Shown here: positions 34,001 through 46,266 of the stretch, in pieces
How positions within the stretch are numbered: position 1 is the first letter of the stretch
Layout of the letters: the number at the start of each line of letters is the position of its first letter
Assembly (NCBI GenBank): GCA_964019055.1
Contig: OZ025216.1
Coordinates: forward strand, 1,367,001 to 1,431,000
DNA: 64,000 nucleotides
DNA from: Anthopleura xanthogrammica
Taxonomy: Eukaryota; Cnidaria; Anthozoa; Actiniaria; Actiniidae
Direction of reading: 5' to 3'
Notes under the pieces: generated by a model
The model's database searches: none
The model's input: the letters and a program-made list of their open reading frames with translations, nothing else
Told to the model about the DNA's origin: nothing
Program-made: the position numbers and the translations under genes

Positions 34001-37000
34001 GTGCCCTGACTTAGATCAGCCCAGAGGTAATGTTTCAGGGTTGGATATGTAAGTTAGCCATGCCCTGACTTAGATCAGCCCAGAGGTTGTTTCAGGGTTG
34101 GATATGTAAGTTAGCCATGCCCTGACTTAGATCAGCCCAGAGGTTGTTTCAGGGTTGGATATGTAAGTTAGCCATGCTCTGACTTAGATTAGCCCAGAGG
34201 TTGTTTCAGGGTTGGATATGTAAGTTAGCCATGCCCTGACTTAGATCAGCCCAGAGGTTGTTTCAGGGTTGGATATGTAAGTTAGCCATGCCCTGACTTA
34301 GATCAGCCCAGAGGTAATGTTTCAGGGTTGGATATGTAAGTTAGCCATGCCCTGACTTAGATCAGCCCAGAGGTAATGTTTCAGGGTTGGATATGTAAGT
34401 TAGCCATGCCCTGACTTAGATCAGCCCAGAGGTTGTTTCAGGGTTGGATATGTAAGTTAGCCATGCCCTGACTTAGATCAGCCCAGAGGTAATGTTTCAG
34501 GGTTGGATATGTAAGTTAGCCATGCCCTGACTTAGATCAGCCCAGAGGTAATGTTTCAGGGTTGGATATGTAAGTTAGCCGTGCCCTGACTTAGATCAGC
34601 CCAGAGGTAATGTTTCAGGGTTGGATATGTAAGTTAGCCATGCCCTGACTTAGATCAGCCCAGAGGTTGTTTCAGGGTTGGATATGTAAGTTAGCCATGC
34701 CCTGACTTAGATCAGCCCAGAGGTTGTTTCAGGGTTGGATATGTAAGTTAGCCATGCCCTGACTTAGATCAGCCCAGAGGTTGTTTCAGGGTTGGATATG
34801 TAAGTTAGCCATGCCCTGACTTAGATCAGCCCAGAGGTTGTTTCAGGGTTGGATATGTAAGTTAGCCATGCCCTGACTTAGATCAGCCCAGAGGTAATGT
34901 TTCAGGGTTGGATATGTAAGTTAGCCATGCCCTGACTTAGATCAGCCCAGAGGTAATGTTTCAGGGTTGGATATGTAAGTTAGCCATGCCCTGACTTAGA
35001 TCAGCCCAGAGGTTGTTTCAGGGTTGGATATGTAAGTTAGCCATGCCCTGACTTAGATCAGCCCAGAGGTAATGTTTCAGGGTTGGATATGTAAGTTAGC
35101 CATGCCCTGACTTAGATCAGCCCAGAGGTTGTTTCAGGGTTGGATATGTAAGTTAGCCATGCCCTGACTTAGATCAGCCCAGAGGTTGTTTCAGGGTTGG
35201 ATATGTAAGTTAGCCATGCCCTGACTTAGATCAGCCCAGAGGTTGTTTCAGGGTTGGATATGTAAGTTAGCCATGCCCTGACTTAGATCAGCCCAGAGGT
35301 TGTTTCAGGGTTGGATATGTAAGTTAGCCATGCCCTGACTTAGATCAGCCCAGAGGTTGTTTCAGGGTTGGATATGTAAGTTAGCCATGCTCTGACTTAG
35401 ATCAGCCCAGAGGTTGTTTCAGGGTTGGATATGTAAGTTAGCCATGCCCTGACTTAGATCAGCCCAGAGGTTGTTTCAGGGTTGGATATGTAAGTTAGCC
35501 ATGCCCTGACTTAGATCAGCCCAGAGGTAATGTTTCAGGGTTGGATATGTAAGTTAGCCATGCCCTGACTTAGATCAGCCCAGAGGTTGTTTCAGGGTTG
35601 GATATGTAAGTTAGCCATGCCCTGACTTAGATCAGCCCAGAGGTTGTTTCAGGGTTGGATATGTGAGTTAGCCATGCCCTGACTTAGATCAGCCCAGAGG
35701 TTGTTTCAGGGTTGGATATGTGAGTTAGCCATGCCCTGACTTAGATCAGCCCAGAGGTTGTTTTAGGGTTGGATATGTAAGTTAGCCATGCCCTGACTTA
35801 GATCAGCCCAGAGGTTGTTTCAGGGTTGGATATGTGAGTTAACCATGCCCTGACTTAGATCAGCCCAGAGGTTGTTTCAGGGTTGGATATGTGAGTTAGC
35901 CATGCCCTGACTTAGATCAGCCCAGAGGTTGTTTTAGGGTTGGATATGTAAGTTAGCCATGCCCTGACTTAGATCACCCCAGAGGTTGTTTCAGGGTTGG
36001 ATATGTAAGTTAGCCATGCCCTGACTTAGATCAGCCCAGAGGTTGTTTCAGGGTTCGATCTGTAAGTTAGCCATGCCCTGACTTAGATCAGCCCAGAGGT
36101 TGTTTCAGGGTTGGATATGTAAGTTAGCCATGCCCTGACTTAGATCAGCCCAGAGGTTGTTTCAGGGTTGGATATGTAAGTTAGCCATGCCCTGACTTAG
36201 ATCAGCCCAGAGGTTGTTTCAGGGTTGGATATGTGAGTTAGCCATGCTCTGACTTAGATCAGCCCAGAGGTTGTTTCAGGGTTGGATATGTGAGTTAGCC
36301 ATGCTCTGACTTAGATCAGCCCAGAGGTTGTTTCAGGGTTGGATATGTGAGTTAGCCATGCTCTGACTTAGATCAGCCCAGAGGTTGTTTCAGGGTTGGA
36401 TATGTGAGTTAGCCATGCTCTGACTTAGATCAGCCCAGAGGTTGTTTCAGGGTTGGATATGTGAGTTAGCCATGCCCTGACTTAGATCAGCCCAGAGGTT
36501 GTTTCAGGGTTGGATATGTAAGTTAGCCATGCCCTGACTTAGATCAGCCCAGAGGTTGTTTCAGGGTTGGATATGTAAGTTAGCCATGCCCTGACTTAGA
36601 TCAGCCCAGAGGTTGTTTCAGGGTTGGATATGTAAGTTAGCCATGCCCTGACTTAGATCAGCCCAGAGGTTGTTTCAGGGTTGGATATGTAAGTTAGCCA
36701 TGCCCTGACTTAGATCAGCCCAGAGGTTGTTTCAGGGTTGGATATGTAAGTTAGCCATGCTCTGACTTAGATCAGCCCAGAGGTTGTTTCAGGGTTGGAT
36801 ATGTAAGTTAGCCGTGCCCTGACTTAGATCAGCCCAGAGGTTGTTTCAGGGTTGGATATGTAAGTTAGCCGTGCCCTGACTTAGATCAGCCAAGAGGTTG
36901 TTTCAGGGTTGGATATGTAAGTTAGCCATGCCCTGACTTAGATCAGCCCAGAGGTTGTTTCAGGGTTGGATATGTAAGTTAGCCGTGCCCTGACTTAGAT

Positions 37001-40000
37001 CAGCCAAGAGGTTGTTTCAGGGTTGGATATGTAAGTTAGCCATGCCCTGACTTAGATCAGCCCAGAGGTTGTTTCAGGGTTGGATATGTAAGTTAGCCGT
37101 GCCCTGACTTAGATCAGCCAAGAGGTTGTTTCAGGGTTGGATATGTAAGTTAGCCGTGCCCTGACTTAGATCAGCCAAGAGGTTGTTTCAGGGTTGGATA
37201 TGTAAGTTAGCCGTGCCCTGACTTAGATCAGCCAAGAGGTTGTTTCAGGGTTGGATATGTAAGTTAGCCATGCCCTGACTTAGATCAGCCAAGAGGTTGT
37301 TTCAGGGTTGGATATGTGAGTTAGCCATGCTCTGACTTAGATCAGCCCAGAGGTTGTTTCAGGGTTGGATATGTAAGTTAGCCATGCCCTGACTTAGATC
37401 AGCCAAGAGGTTGTTTCAGGGTTGGATATGTAAGTTAGCCATGCCCTGACTTAGATCAGCCAAGAGGTTGTTTCAGGGTTGGATATGTAAGTTAGCCATA
37501 CCCTGACTTAGATCAGCCCAGAGGTTGTTTCAGGGTTGGATATGTAAGTTAGCCATGCCCTGACTTAGATCAGCCCAGAGGTTGTTTCAGGGTTGGATAT
37601 GTAAGTTAGCCATGCCCTGACTTAGATCAGTCCAGAGGTTGTTTCAGGGTTGGATATGTAAGTTAGCCGTGCCCTGACTTAGATCAGCCCAGAGGTTGTT
37701 TCAGGGTTTGATATGTAAGTTAGCCATGCTCTGACTTAGATCAGCCCAGAGGTTGTTTCAGGGTTGGATATGTAAGTTAGCCATGCCCTGACTTAGATCA
37801 GCCCAGAGGTTGTTTCAGGGTTGGATATGTAAGTTAGCCATGCCCTGACTTAGATCAGCCCAGAGGTTGTTTCAGGGTTGGATATGTAAGTTAGCCATGC
37901 CCTGACTTAGATCAGCCCAGAGGTAATGTTTCAGGGTTGGATATGTAAGTTAGCCATGCCCTGACTTAGATCAGCCCAGAGGTAATGTTTCAGGGTTGGA
38001 TATGTAAGTTAGCCATGCCCTGACTTAGATCAGCCCAGAGGTAATGTTTCAGGGTTGGATATGTAAGTTAGCCATGCCCTGACTTAGATCAGCCCAGAGG
38101 TAATGTTTCAGGGTTGGATATGTAAGTTAGCCATGCCCTGACTTAGATCAGCCCAGAGGTAATGTTTCAGGGTTGGATATGTAAGTTAGCCATGCCCTGA
38201 CTTAGATCAGCCCAGAGGTAATGTTTCAGGGTTGGATATGTAAGTTAGCCGTGCCCTGACTTAGATCAGCCCAGAGGTAATGTTTCAGGGTTGGATATGT
38301 AAGTTAGCCATGCCCTGACTTAGATCAGCCCAGAGGTTGTTTCAGGGTTGGATATGTAAGTTAGCCATGCCCTGACTTAGATCAGCCCAGAGGTTGTTTC
38401 AGGGTTGGATATGTAAGTTAGCCATGCTCTGACTTAGATTAGCCCAGAGGTTGTTTCAGGGTTGGATATGTAAGTTAGCCATGCCCTGACTTAGATCAGC
38501 CCAGAGGTTGTTTCAGGGTTGGATATGTAAGTTAGCCATGCCCTGACTTAGATCAGCCCAGAGGTAATGTTTCAGGGTTGGATATGTAAGTTAGCCATGC
38601 CCTGACTTAGATCAGCCCAGAGGTAATGTTTCAGGGTTGGATATGTAAGTTAGCCATGCCCTAACTTAGATCAGCCCAGAGGTTGTTTCAGGGTTGGATA
38701 TGTAAGTTAGCCATGCCCTGACTTAGATCAGCCCAGAGGTAATGTTTCAGGGTTGGATATGTAAGTTAGCCATGCCCTGACTTAGATCAGCCCAGAGGTA
38801 ATGTTTCAGGGTTGGATATGTAAGTTAGCCGTGCCCTGACTTAGATCAGCCCAGAGGTAATGTTTCAGGGTTGGATATGTAAGTTAGCCATGCCCTGACT
38901 TAGATCAGCCCAGAGGTTGTTTCAGGGTTGGATATGTAAGTTAGCCATGCCCTGACTTAGATCAGCCCAGAGGTTGTTTCAGGGTTGGATATGTAAGTTA
39001 GCCATGCCCTGACTTAGATCAGCCCAGAGGTTGTTTCAGGGTTGGATATGTAAGTTAGCCATGCCCTGACTTAGATCAGCCCAGAGGTTGTTTCAGGGTT
39101 GGATATGTAAGTTAGCCATGCCCTGACTTAGATCAGCCCAGAGGTTGTTTCAGGGTTGGATATGTAAGTTAGCCATGCCCTGACTTAGATCAGCCCAGAG
39201 GTTGTTTCAGGGTTGGATATGTAAGTTAGCCATGCCCTGACTTAGATCAGCCTAGAGGTTGTTTCAGGGTTGGATATGTAAGTTAGCCATGCCCTGACTT
39301 AGATCAGCCCAGAGGTTGTATCAGGGTTGGATATGTAAGTTAGCCATGCCCTGACTTAGATCAGCCCAGAGGTTGTTTTAGGGTTGGATATGTAAGTTAG
39401 CCATGCCCTGACTTAGATCAGCCCAGAGGTTGTTTTAGGGTTGGATATGTAAGTTAGCCATGCCCTGACTTAGATCAGCCCAGAGGTTGTTTCAGGGTTG
39501 GATATGTAAGTTTGCCATGCCCTGACTTAGATCAGCCCAGAGGTTGTTTCAGGGTTGGATATGTAAGTTAGCCATGCCCTGACTTAGATCAGCCCAGAGG
39601 TTGTTTTAGGGTTGGATATGTAAGTTAGCCATGCCCTGACTTAGATCAGCCCACAGGTAATGTTTCAGGGTTGGATATGTAAGTTAGCCATGCCCTGACT
39701 TAGATCAGCCCAGAGGTTGTTTCAGGGTTGGATATGTAAGTTAGCCATGCCCTGACTTAGATCAGCCCAGAGGTTGTTTCAGGGTTGGATATGTAAGTTA
39801 GCCATGCCCTGACTTAGATCAGCCCAGAGGTTGTTTCAGGGTTGGATATGTAAGTTAGCCATGCCCTGACTTAGATCAGCCCAGAGGTTGTTTCAGGGTT
39901 GGATATGTAAGTTAGCCATGCCCTGACTTAGATCAGCCCAGAGGTAATGTTTCAGGGTTGGATATGTAAGTTAGCCATGCTCTGACTTAGATCAGCCCAG

Positions 40001-43000
40001 AGGTTGTTTCAGGGTTGGATATGTAAGTTAGCCATGCTCTGACTTAGATCAGCCCAGAGGTAATGTTTCAGGGTTGGATATGTAAGTTAGCCATGCTCTG
40101 ACTTAGATCAGCCCAGAGGTTGTTTCAGGGTCGGATATGTAAGTTAGCCATGCCCTGACTTAGATCAGCCCAGAGGTAATGTTTCAGGGTTGGATATGTA
40201 AGTTAGCCATGCTCTGACTTAGATCAGCCCAGAGGTTGTTTCAGGGTTGGATATGTAAGTTAGCCATGCCCTGACTTAGATCAGCCCACAGGTAATGTTT
40301 CAGGGTTGGATATGTAAGTTAGCCATGCCCTGACTTAGATCAGCCCACAGGTAATGTTTCAGGGTTGGATATGTAAGTTAGCCATGCCCTGACTTAGATC
40401 AGCCCACAGGTAATGTTTCAGGGTTGGATATGTAAGTTAGCCATGCCCTGACTTAGATCAGCCCACAGGTAATGTTTCAGGGTTGGATATGTAAGTTAGC
40501 CATGCCCTGACTTAGATCAGCCCACAGGTAATGTTTCAGGGTTGGATATGTAAGTTAGCCATGCCCTGACTTAGATCAGCCCAGAGGTAATGTTTCAGGG
40601 TTGGATATGTAAGTTAGCCATGCTCTGACTTAGATCAGCCCAGAGGTTGTTTCAGGGTTGGATATGTAAGTTAGCCATGCCCTGACTTAGATCAGCCCAC
40701 AGGTAATGTTTCAGGGTTGGATATGTAAGTTAGCCATGCCCTGACTTAGATCAGCCCACAGGTAATGTTTCAGGGTTGGATATGTAAGTTAGCCATGCCC
40801 TGACTTAGATCAGCCCACAGGTAATGTTTCAGGGTTGGATATGTAAGTTAGCCATGCCCTGACTTAGATCAGCCCAGAGGTTGTTTCAGGGTTGGATATG
40901 TAAGTTAGCCATGCCCTGACTTAGATCAGCCCAGAGGTTGTTTCAGGGTTGGATATGTAAGTTAGCCATGCCCTGACTTAGATCAGCCCAGAGGTTGTTT
41001 CAGGGTTGGATATGTAAGTTAGCCATGCCCTGACTTAGATCAGCCCAGAGGTTGTTTTAGGGTTGGATATGTAAGTTAGCCATGCCCTGACTTAGATCAG
41101 CCCAGAGGTTGTTTCAGGGTTGGATATGTAAGTTAGCCATGCCCTGACTTAGATCAGCCCAGAGGTTGTTTCAGGGTTGGATATGTAAGTTAGCCATGCC
41201 CTGACTTAGATCAGCCCAGAGGTTGTTTCAGGGTTGGATATGTAAGTTAGCCATGCCCTGACTTAGATCAGCCCAGAGGTTGTTTCAGGGTTGGATATGT
41301 AAGTTAGCCATGCCCTGACTTAGATCAGCCCAGAGGTTGTTTCAGGGTTGGATATGTAAGTTAGCCATGCCCTGACTTAGATCAGCCCAGAGGTTGTTTC
41401 AGGGTTGGATATGTAAGTTAGCCGTGCTCTGACTTAGATCAGCCCAGAGGTTGTTTCAGGGTTGGATATGTAAGTTAGCCATGCCCTGACTTAGATCAGC
41501 CCAGAGGTAATGTTTCAGGGTTGGATATGTAAGTTAGCCATGCCCTGACTTAGATCAGCCCAGAGGTTGTTTCAGGGTTGGATATGTAAGTTAGCCATGC
41601 CCTGACTTAGATCAGCTCAGAGGTTGTTTCAGGGTTGGATATGTAAGTTATCCATGCCCTGACTTAGATCAGCCCAGAGGTTGTTTCAGGGTTGGATATG
41701 TAAGTTAGCCATGCCCTGACTTAGATCAGCCCAGAGGTTGTTTCAGGGTTTGATCTGTGAGTTAGCCATGCCCTGACTTAGATCAGCCCAGAGGTTGTTT
41801 CAGGGTTGGATATGTAAGTTAGCCATGCCCTGACTTAGATCAGCCCAGAGGTTGTTTCAGGGTTGGATATGTAAGTTAGCCATGCCCTGACTTAGATCAG
41901 CCCAGAGGTTGTTTCAGGGTTGGATATGTAAGTTAGCCATGCCCTGACTTAGATCAGCCGAGAGGTTGTTTCAGGGTTGGATATGTAAGTTAGCCATGCC
42001 CTGACTTAGATCAGCCCAGAGGTTGTTTCAGGGTTGGATATGTAAGTTAGCCATGCCCTGACTTAGATCAGCCCAGAGGTAATGTTTCAGGGTTGGATAT
42101 GTAAGTTAGCCATGCCCTGACTTAGATCAGCCCAGAGGTTGTTTCAGGGTTGGATATGTAAGTTAGCCATGCCCTGACTTAGATCAGCCCAGAGGTTGTT
42201 TCAGGGTTGGATATGTGAGTTAGCCGTGCCCTGACTTAGATCAGCCCAGAGGTTGTTTCAGGGTTGGATATGTAAGTTAGCCATGCCCTGACTTAGATCA
42301 GCCCAGAGGTTGTTTCAGGGTTGGATATGTGAGTTAGCCGTGCCCTGACTTAGATCAGCCCAGAGGTTGTTTCAGGGTTGGATATGTAAGTTAGCCATGC
42401 CCTGACTTAGATCAGCCCAGAGGTTGTTTCAGGGTTGGATATGTAAGTTAGCCATGCCCTGACTTAGATCAGCCCAGAGGTTGTTTCAGGGTTGGATATG
42501 TAAGTTAGCCATGCTCTGACTTAGATCAGCCCAGAGGTTGTTTCAGGGTTGGATATGTAAGTTAGCCATGCTCTGACTTAGATCAGCCCAGAGGTTGTTT
42601 CAGGGTTGGATATGTAAGTTAGCCGTGCCCTGACTTAGATCAGCCCAGAGGTAATGTTTCAGGGTTGGATATGTAAGTTAGCCATGCCCTGACTTAGATC
42701 AGCCCAGAGGTTGTTTCAGGGTTGGATATGTAAGTTAGCCATGCTCTGATAAATCAATTCATCACTAATGGTTTTCTTGCATTTTCTAGTTTTGTTCCTG
42801 AAGGAAGAAGAAACTCATCAGACTCTGGTAACTATGGCTGAGTCCATTCTTAAAACCCCATTGGGGGGGGGGGGGGGGGGGAGTGGGGTTGATTCAATGA
42901 CTCCTGAGTACTATCAGTGGGAAGCTACTAGGGTGCTTAGTGGCATGCCCTACTTTTCTCCCCACCACCAAGAAAAATGTTGAATTGCATTTCTCATTTG

Positions 43001-45711
43001 TATTTGTTAAAACTTCATCTGACATTTTTGTCCTTTTTCTTACTAGCTTGAAATTTATGTATTAATTGTTTTGAAACTTATCTTAGGGTCCAGAGGATAT
43101 GGTTACGATCGTGACAGGAGAAGGGTAAGGGATCATAAAAAGTTTCCTATCGAGCGGAGGTCGTGAAGTAAGGGAAATACATTTTAGTTGGGTATTAAAT
43201 TGCCATTTTTCTTTCAGGGAAAAACTATCTTTGTCAGTGCTGTTGGATTAACTCAGAATATCCTGGATACTAGCTTTGATAAGTTTGGTAAGTACATGAT
43301 GGATGTATGCATATTTTCTGGAACCACACAGTGCAGGGGCAGATCCAGGATTTTGTTCAGGGAAGGGGTACAGGGTACAAAGTCAGCCCAGAGAGGGGTG
43401 CAACCCTCAGAATCAAAGAAAGAAAACATTAATTCATAGGTATCTTCAAAATAGGGGAACAAAGTTTCTCTAAGGGGGGGGGGGGGATGTGCACCCCCTG
43501 CACCCCCTGCACCCCTGCCCTGAATCCACCCCTGCAGTACTGTACTCTTAGCCCCACCCTTCCAACTCCTTGAGAAAGTATATTTTCTCCTCAGACCTGA
43601 GCATTGCATAAACCCACAGCAATACTGGATAAATCCCCAAAAAGCATGCAATGTTGGCCGAATATTGGCTGAGCATTGACCTGGTAACAGTAAGTTGGTC
43701 ACTGCATGGGTGTGCCATCACCTGATTGTTGGCCAATGCTCAGACAACACATGAACAACAGCTGCGCATCCTTCAATGTGTACCCTTTAGTGAGGTAACT
43801 AAACTGATAACTGATTGTAACACATCTTTAATTGTGTTTCAGGGAAAGTAGAGAATACGCATTTTGAAAAGGAAAAAGGGTTAGTCAATATACTTGGTAT
43901 TTTATCATGCTAATGACTTAAATAATGTTTCTAAATTAGACAATTCTTTATCTTGACTTCCAGCCATGGTTTTGTAACATTTGATTCATATGAAGCAGCA
44001 GAAAAAGCTGCTGAAGAGGTGAGAATATTCATATATGCTGTACTTAATTTATTTATGATTCTCTAGCCCACTTCCGCGATATGCTTTGCTTGTCACACAT
44101 GAAGGTTTCAGAGTGAGGCTCCATGCTAAATGCTCACTGATTCATGACAGGAGAAAAGGAAAAAAAAATTTAGCCCGAGCCTTGTACAACTGTAACCTTT
44201 GTGCGTGACAAGCGAAGCATATTTCAGAAGTGGTCTATTTGAGTGGATTCAACATATGGGCAGATCCAGAATTTTTTTTAGGAGGTATGCACCATTAATG
44301 GTCAGGATCTTCACACACTTGAGCACCAATGCAGCAGATATTAAGTCTATATATTTCGCTGACTCTAAATAGATGTAACCATTGTCAACTCATCTTGGAG
44401 GAAGGGGATGAGCACCCCCTGCACCCCTCCCCTGGGATCCACCATCTGTCTCGTATAAAAATCAGATTTGTAGTCATTCATAATGTATCAATAGCTGTTA
44501 TTATGGATGCATGCAAATGAGATATTCTTTTGTTTTAAGAATCATACAAGTGAGGCTATTGGGTTGATATAGTGCTTGTTGTCTCATTTGCATGGATCCA
44601 TAATAACAGCTATTGAATGTCTTTTTGTTGTTGCTTCTTCTAGATGACTGGTCTTAAGGTATCACATGTTTTCATGAAAGTATCCATGGCACGACGGCAG
44701 CCTAATTTAGATGATTCTAACCCACATGGGAGGGGACAACCTTTCAATAGTAGAGGTGAGTGTACAACTGTGCCAAGGTGCCATATACATAATAGGTTTT
44801 GTACTACCATGAAGTAATAATTAATAATTATTATTAATAATATTTATAATAACATTAACATAAAAGAATCAAGGCATGGGTGTTTTATGCTAGGCCCATG
44901 AAAATTAGTCTGCGCATTCGGAATGGACAACCAGTGATCTGACATGCTGTGTAATTGGTTGCAATGATACTGTATCATCAATAAATTGCACTATTTCATT
45001 ATGACGTCATGGCTTGTTTATGAGGGGGAAAGAATTGTCTAGACAATATAAATTTGAATAAAAATTTCCCCTGCTAAGAACAGTTTAATCTTGAATAGTC
45101 CTTTTACCAAATAATAAGGTGTATATAGATGTATATATAGTAAGAAATTTTATTTGATGGCTGTTAAGTAAACCCTTTTCTTCATAATTTCTTTAAAACA
45201 CATTTTATATCAATTTTCTTTGTGTTGTTGCTGTTTTGTCTTCCTTTCATGACCATGATCCTTAGTGTTTAAACAATATATTGTTTTGATGTGACGTCAT
45301 AATGAAATACTAAGGGCAATAGGTCTTATGCACGATGCCATCGTTTTATCAACCGCTACCAAAATGCTTCACAAGTTTTCTTTCTTATTCAAATTTGTAT
45401 TTCCTCATGAGAATAGTAAGATAATTGGTGCTAATTAACTGAACAAAAGAAAGTGTGCAAGGGATTCTGGTAGTTGTAGTAAATGATGCCATAATGCAAA
45501 AGGCCTATTCCTTTTGACAGTTCTGTGTGTCATGCCATGTCACAATCTACTCGAATGAAGGATTTTTAGTAGTACAGTAAATTATGTACTATTAATACTA
45601 CAATATCTTACTCTTTTAATTTTTGATATGGCAGATGGACGAGGTGGACCAACTCAATCCCAAATCCCAGAAAGCAGAGATCTTGTAGTCTATGATGAAG
45701 AAGCATGGTAG
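24417..45711 (+). CDS. NELFE: Negative elongation factor E (NELF-E)
   Basis: Thirteen exons: 24417-24488, 24679-24748, 24857-24924, 25431-25508, 25986-26057, 26388-26416, 42790-42827, 43087-43124, 43218-43287, 43843-43879, 43964-44018, 44644-44755 and 45635-45711. Phases agree and give 271 residues. NELF-E is the RNA-binding subunit of the NELF complex that pauses RNA polymerase II near promoters. The N-terminus (LTPVEEYLLKKFALLKKK) matches the NELF-C/D-binding region. Further matches are DAKEIAKKLIASG, EFKRTKSENRR, NLYDSFVPEGRR, and a single RRM from about residue 156 (GKTIFVSAVG, HGFVTFDSYEAAEKA, VFMKVSMARRQP). The Arg-Asp repeat of vertebrates is reduced to DRDRRR, and the C-terminus (DLVVYDEEAW) is shorter than in human. 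Intron 6 is 16.4 kb and is nearly all satellite. Confidence 0.95.
24927..25330. repeat. Long imperfect (TTG/CTG)n trinucleotide tract
   Basis: About 400 bp of mixed GTT/GCT/TTG/CTG triplets, starting at the donor of NELFE exon 3 and ending 100 bp before exon 4. All four long frames across it are homopolymeric (Cys, Leu, Val/Ala, Ala/Thr) and are rejected as genes. On the sense strand it reads CUG/UUG. Confidence 0.95.
26119..26300 (+). repeat. tRNA-derived SINE in NELFE intron 5
   Basis: TTTGGGAAACATGGGT head, GGGTTTGATTCCCAGACTCG B-box region, then TTGATTCTCTCCTGTG and CAAAAATCAACC body segments of the shared family. Confidence 0.85.
26465..26640 (+). repeat. SINE body that seeds the satellite
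   Basis: The family body (GGGTTCAATGTTAATTCC, GATTCAAGAGTTTTTC, CCTCTCTCCACAAAACAGAA) runs directly into the first satellite unit at 26618. The same order of body then tail is seen in the unamplified copy at 54478-54666, so the array starts inside this SINE copy. Confidence 0.75.
31146..34895 (+). repeat. Internal array duplication, copy A
   Basis: This segment recurs at 35396-39145 with a constant offset of 4,250 bp. Rare marks shared at the offset include AACCATGCCC (31591/35841), the GGGTTTGATATG unit (33451/37701) and the series of 59-bp units. It differs at few positions, for example GGGTTGGATA at 31801 against GGGTTCGATC at 36051. Confidence 0.9.
35396..39145 (+). repeat. Internal array duplication, copy B
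   Basis: Near-identical partner of 31146-34895. Divergence begins at about 39146, where the expected TAATG variant is replaced by TTGTT, and before 35395, where TCTGAC is found against ACTGAC. Confidence 0.9.
43330..43540. repeat. MITE-like element with GCAGGGGCAGATCCAGG ends
   Basis: Left end GCAGGGGCAGATCCAGGATT, right end GAATCCACCCCTGCA, and a G-run/CACCCCCTG core. Related ends flank 44260-44450 and 56640-56842. The ends resemble hAT-type termini, but the class is not proven. It lies in a NELFE intron. Confidence 0.6.
44069..44233. repeat. MITE-like foldback in NELFE intron 11
   Basis: Arms CCACTTCCGCGATATGC...TTGTCACA and TGTGCGTGACAAGCGAAGCATATTTCAGAAGTGG are inverted with a ~90-bp centre. 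Confidence 0.8.
44489..44615. repeat. Palindromic element
   Basis: CAATAGCTGTTATTATGGAT with GCATGCAAATGAGA on the left and TCTCATTTGCATGGATCC with ATAATAACAGCTATTG on the right form ~34-bp inverted arms. It is in the same NELFE intron. Confidence 0.9.
44990..45320. repeat. MITE-like element with CRE-like palindromes in its ends
   Basis: Left ATTTCATTATGACGTCA and right TGACGTCATAATGAAAT are inverted; each arm carries the 8-bp TGACGTCA palindrome. It lies in the last NELFE intron. Confidence 0.7.
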
Positions 45712-46266
45712 CTGTTTTGATACGTGTCCATTTCGATACAAATCAATAGCGGTTTCAATACACATGGTATGGCTGATTTTAATACATATTAATTATATAT
45801 TTTCAAGTCATAATATAATATATATATACTATACACGTGAAGAAAAGCCGTACGTGGCTTCTGATTGGACGTATCATTTTTCTCACACGTGAAAAAGCGA
45901 TACGCGCATTGTGATTGGTTGGGAAAAGTGAACGAACGAACATTTATTACACAGGATTTTACTGAGTAAATCTCGGTATGTATATAATAAAAGGTTTTTT
46001 GTGATAATTTAAGGAAAAATTCTGCGATGTATGAAGATGATCATCAAGTAAAACCCCACTCTCTTATTGTATCAAAACTACTCAACCACAAGGTCCACTA
46101 CATTTTCAATGCACTTATTAGTGATGAAAAACCTCTTAAATAAAACCTTTGAATCATATCAAAAACATTATATGGATGTATTTGAAGTATATATTATGAA
46201 ATATATATGTATTGAATCAGCCGTACCATGTGTATCGAAACCACTACTGATGTGTATCAAAACAGG
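45712..46266. repeat. Foldback element abutting the NELFE stop codon
   Basis: Left arm CTGTTTTGATACGTGTCC and right arm GATGTGTATCAAAACAG are inverted. Inner arms (GGTTTCAATACACATGGTA / TACCATGTGTATCGAAACC) extend the match to roughly 80 bp, and a CACGTG-flanked hairpin lies at about 45835-45890. The left edge directly follows the TAG at 45709-45711. Confidence 0.85.

Larger units (their letters stand above)
26618..42750 (+). repeat. 57-bp satellite array (~280 copies) filling NELFE intron 6
   Basis: About 16.1 kb of head-to-tail units, consensus starting AGTTAGCCATGCCCTGACTT and continuing AGATCAGCCCAGAGGTTGTT, TCAGGGTTGG, ATATGTA. Most are 57 bp. A variant with GAGGTAATGTTT in place of GAGGTTGTTT is 59 bp and first appears near 31276, becoming common from 33670. 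Other variants (GATCACCCCAG, GCCAAGAGG, AGCCCACAGG, ATACCCTG, GCTCTG) cluster locally. Every frame has stops (TAAGTTAG), so it is non-coding. It ends 39 bases before exon 7 (42790). As primary transcript it would form part of the NELFE pre-mRNA. Confidence 0.99.

Noticed and set aside
26618..42750. Possible CRISPR-like array or repetitive protein gene
   Set aside because: Units are contiguous with no unique spacers, and all frames contain stop codons (TAAGTTAG). It is a satellite.
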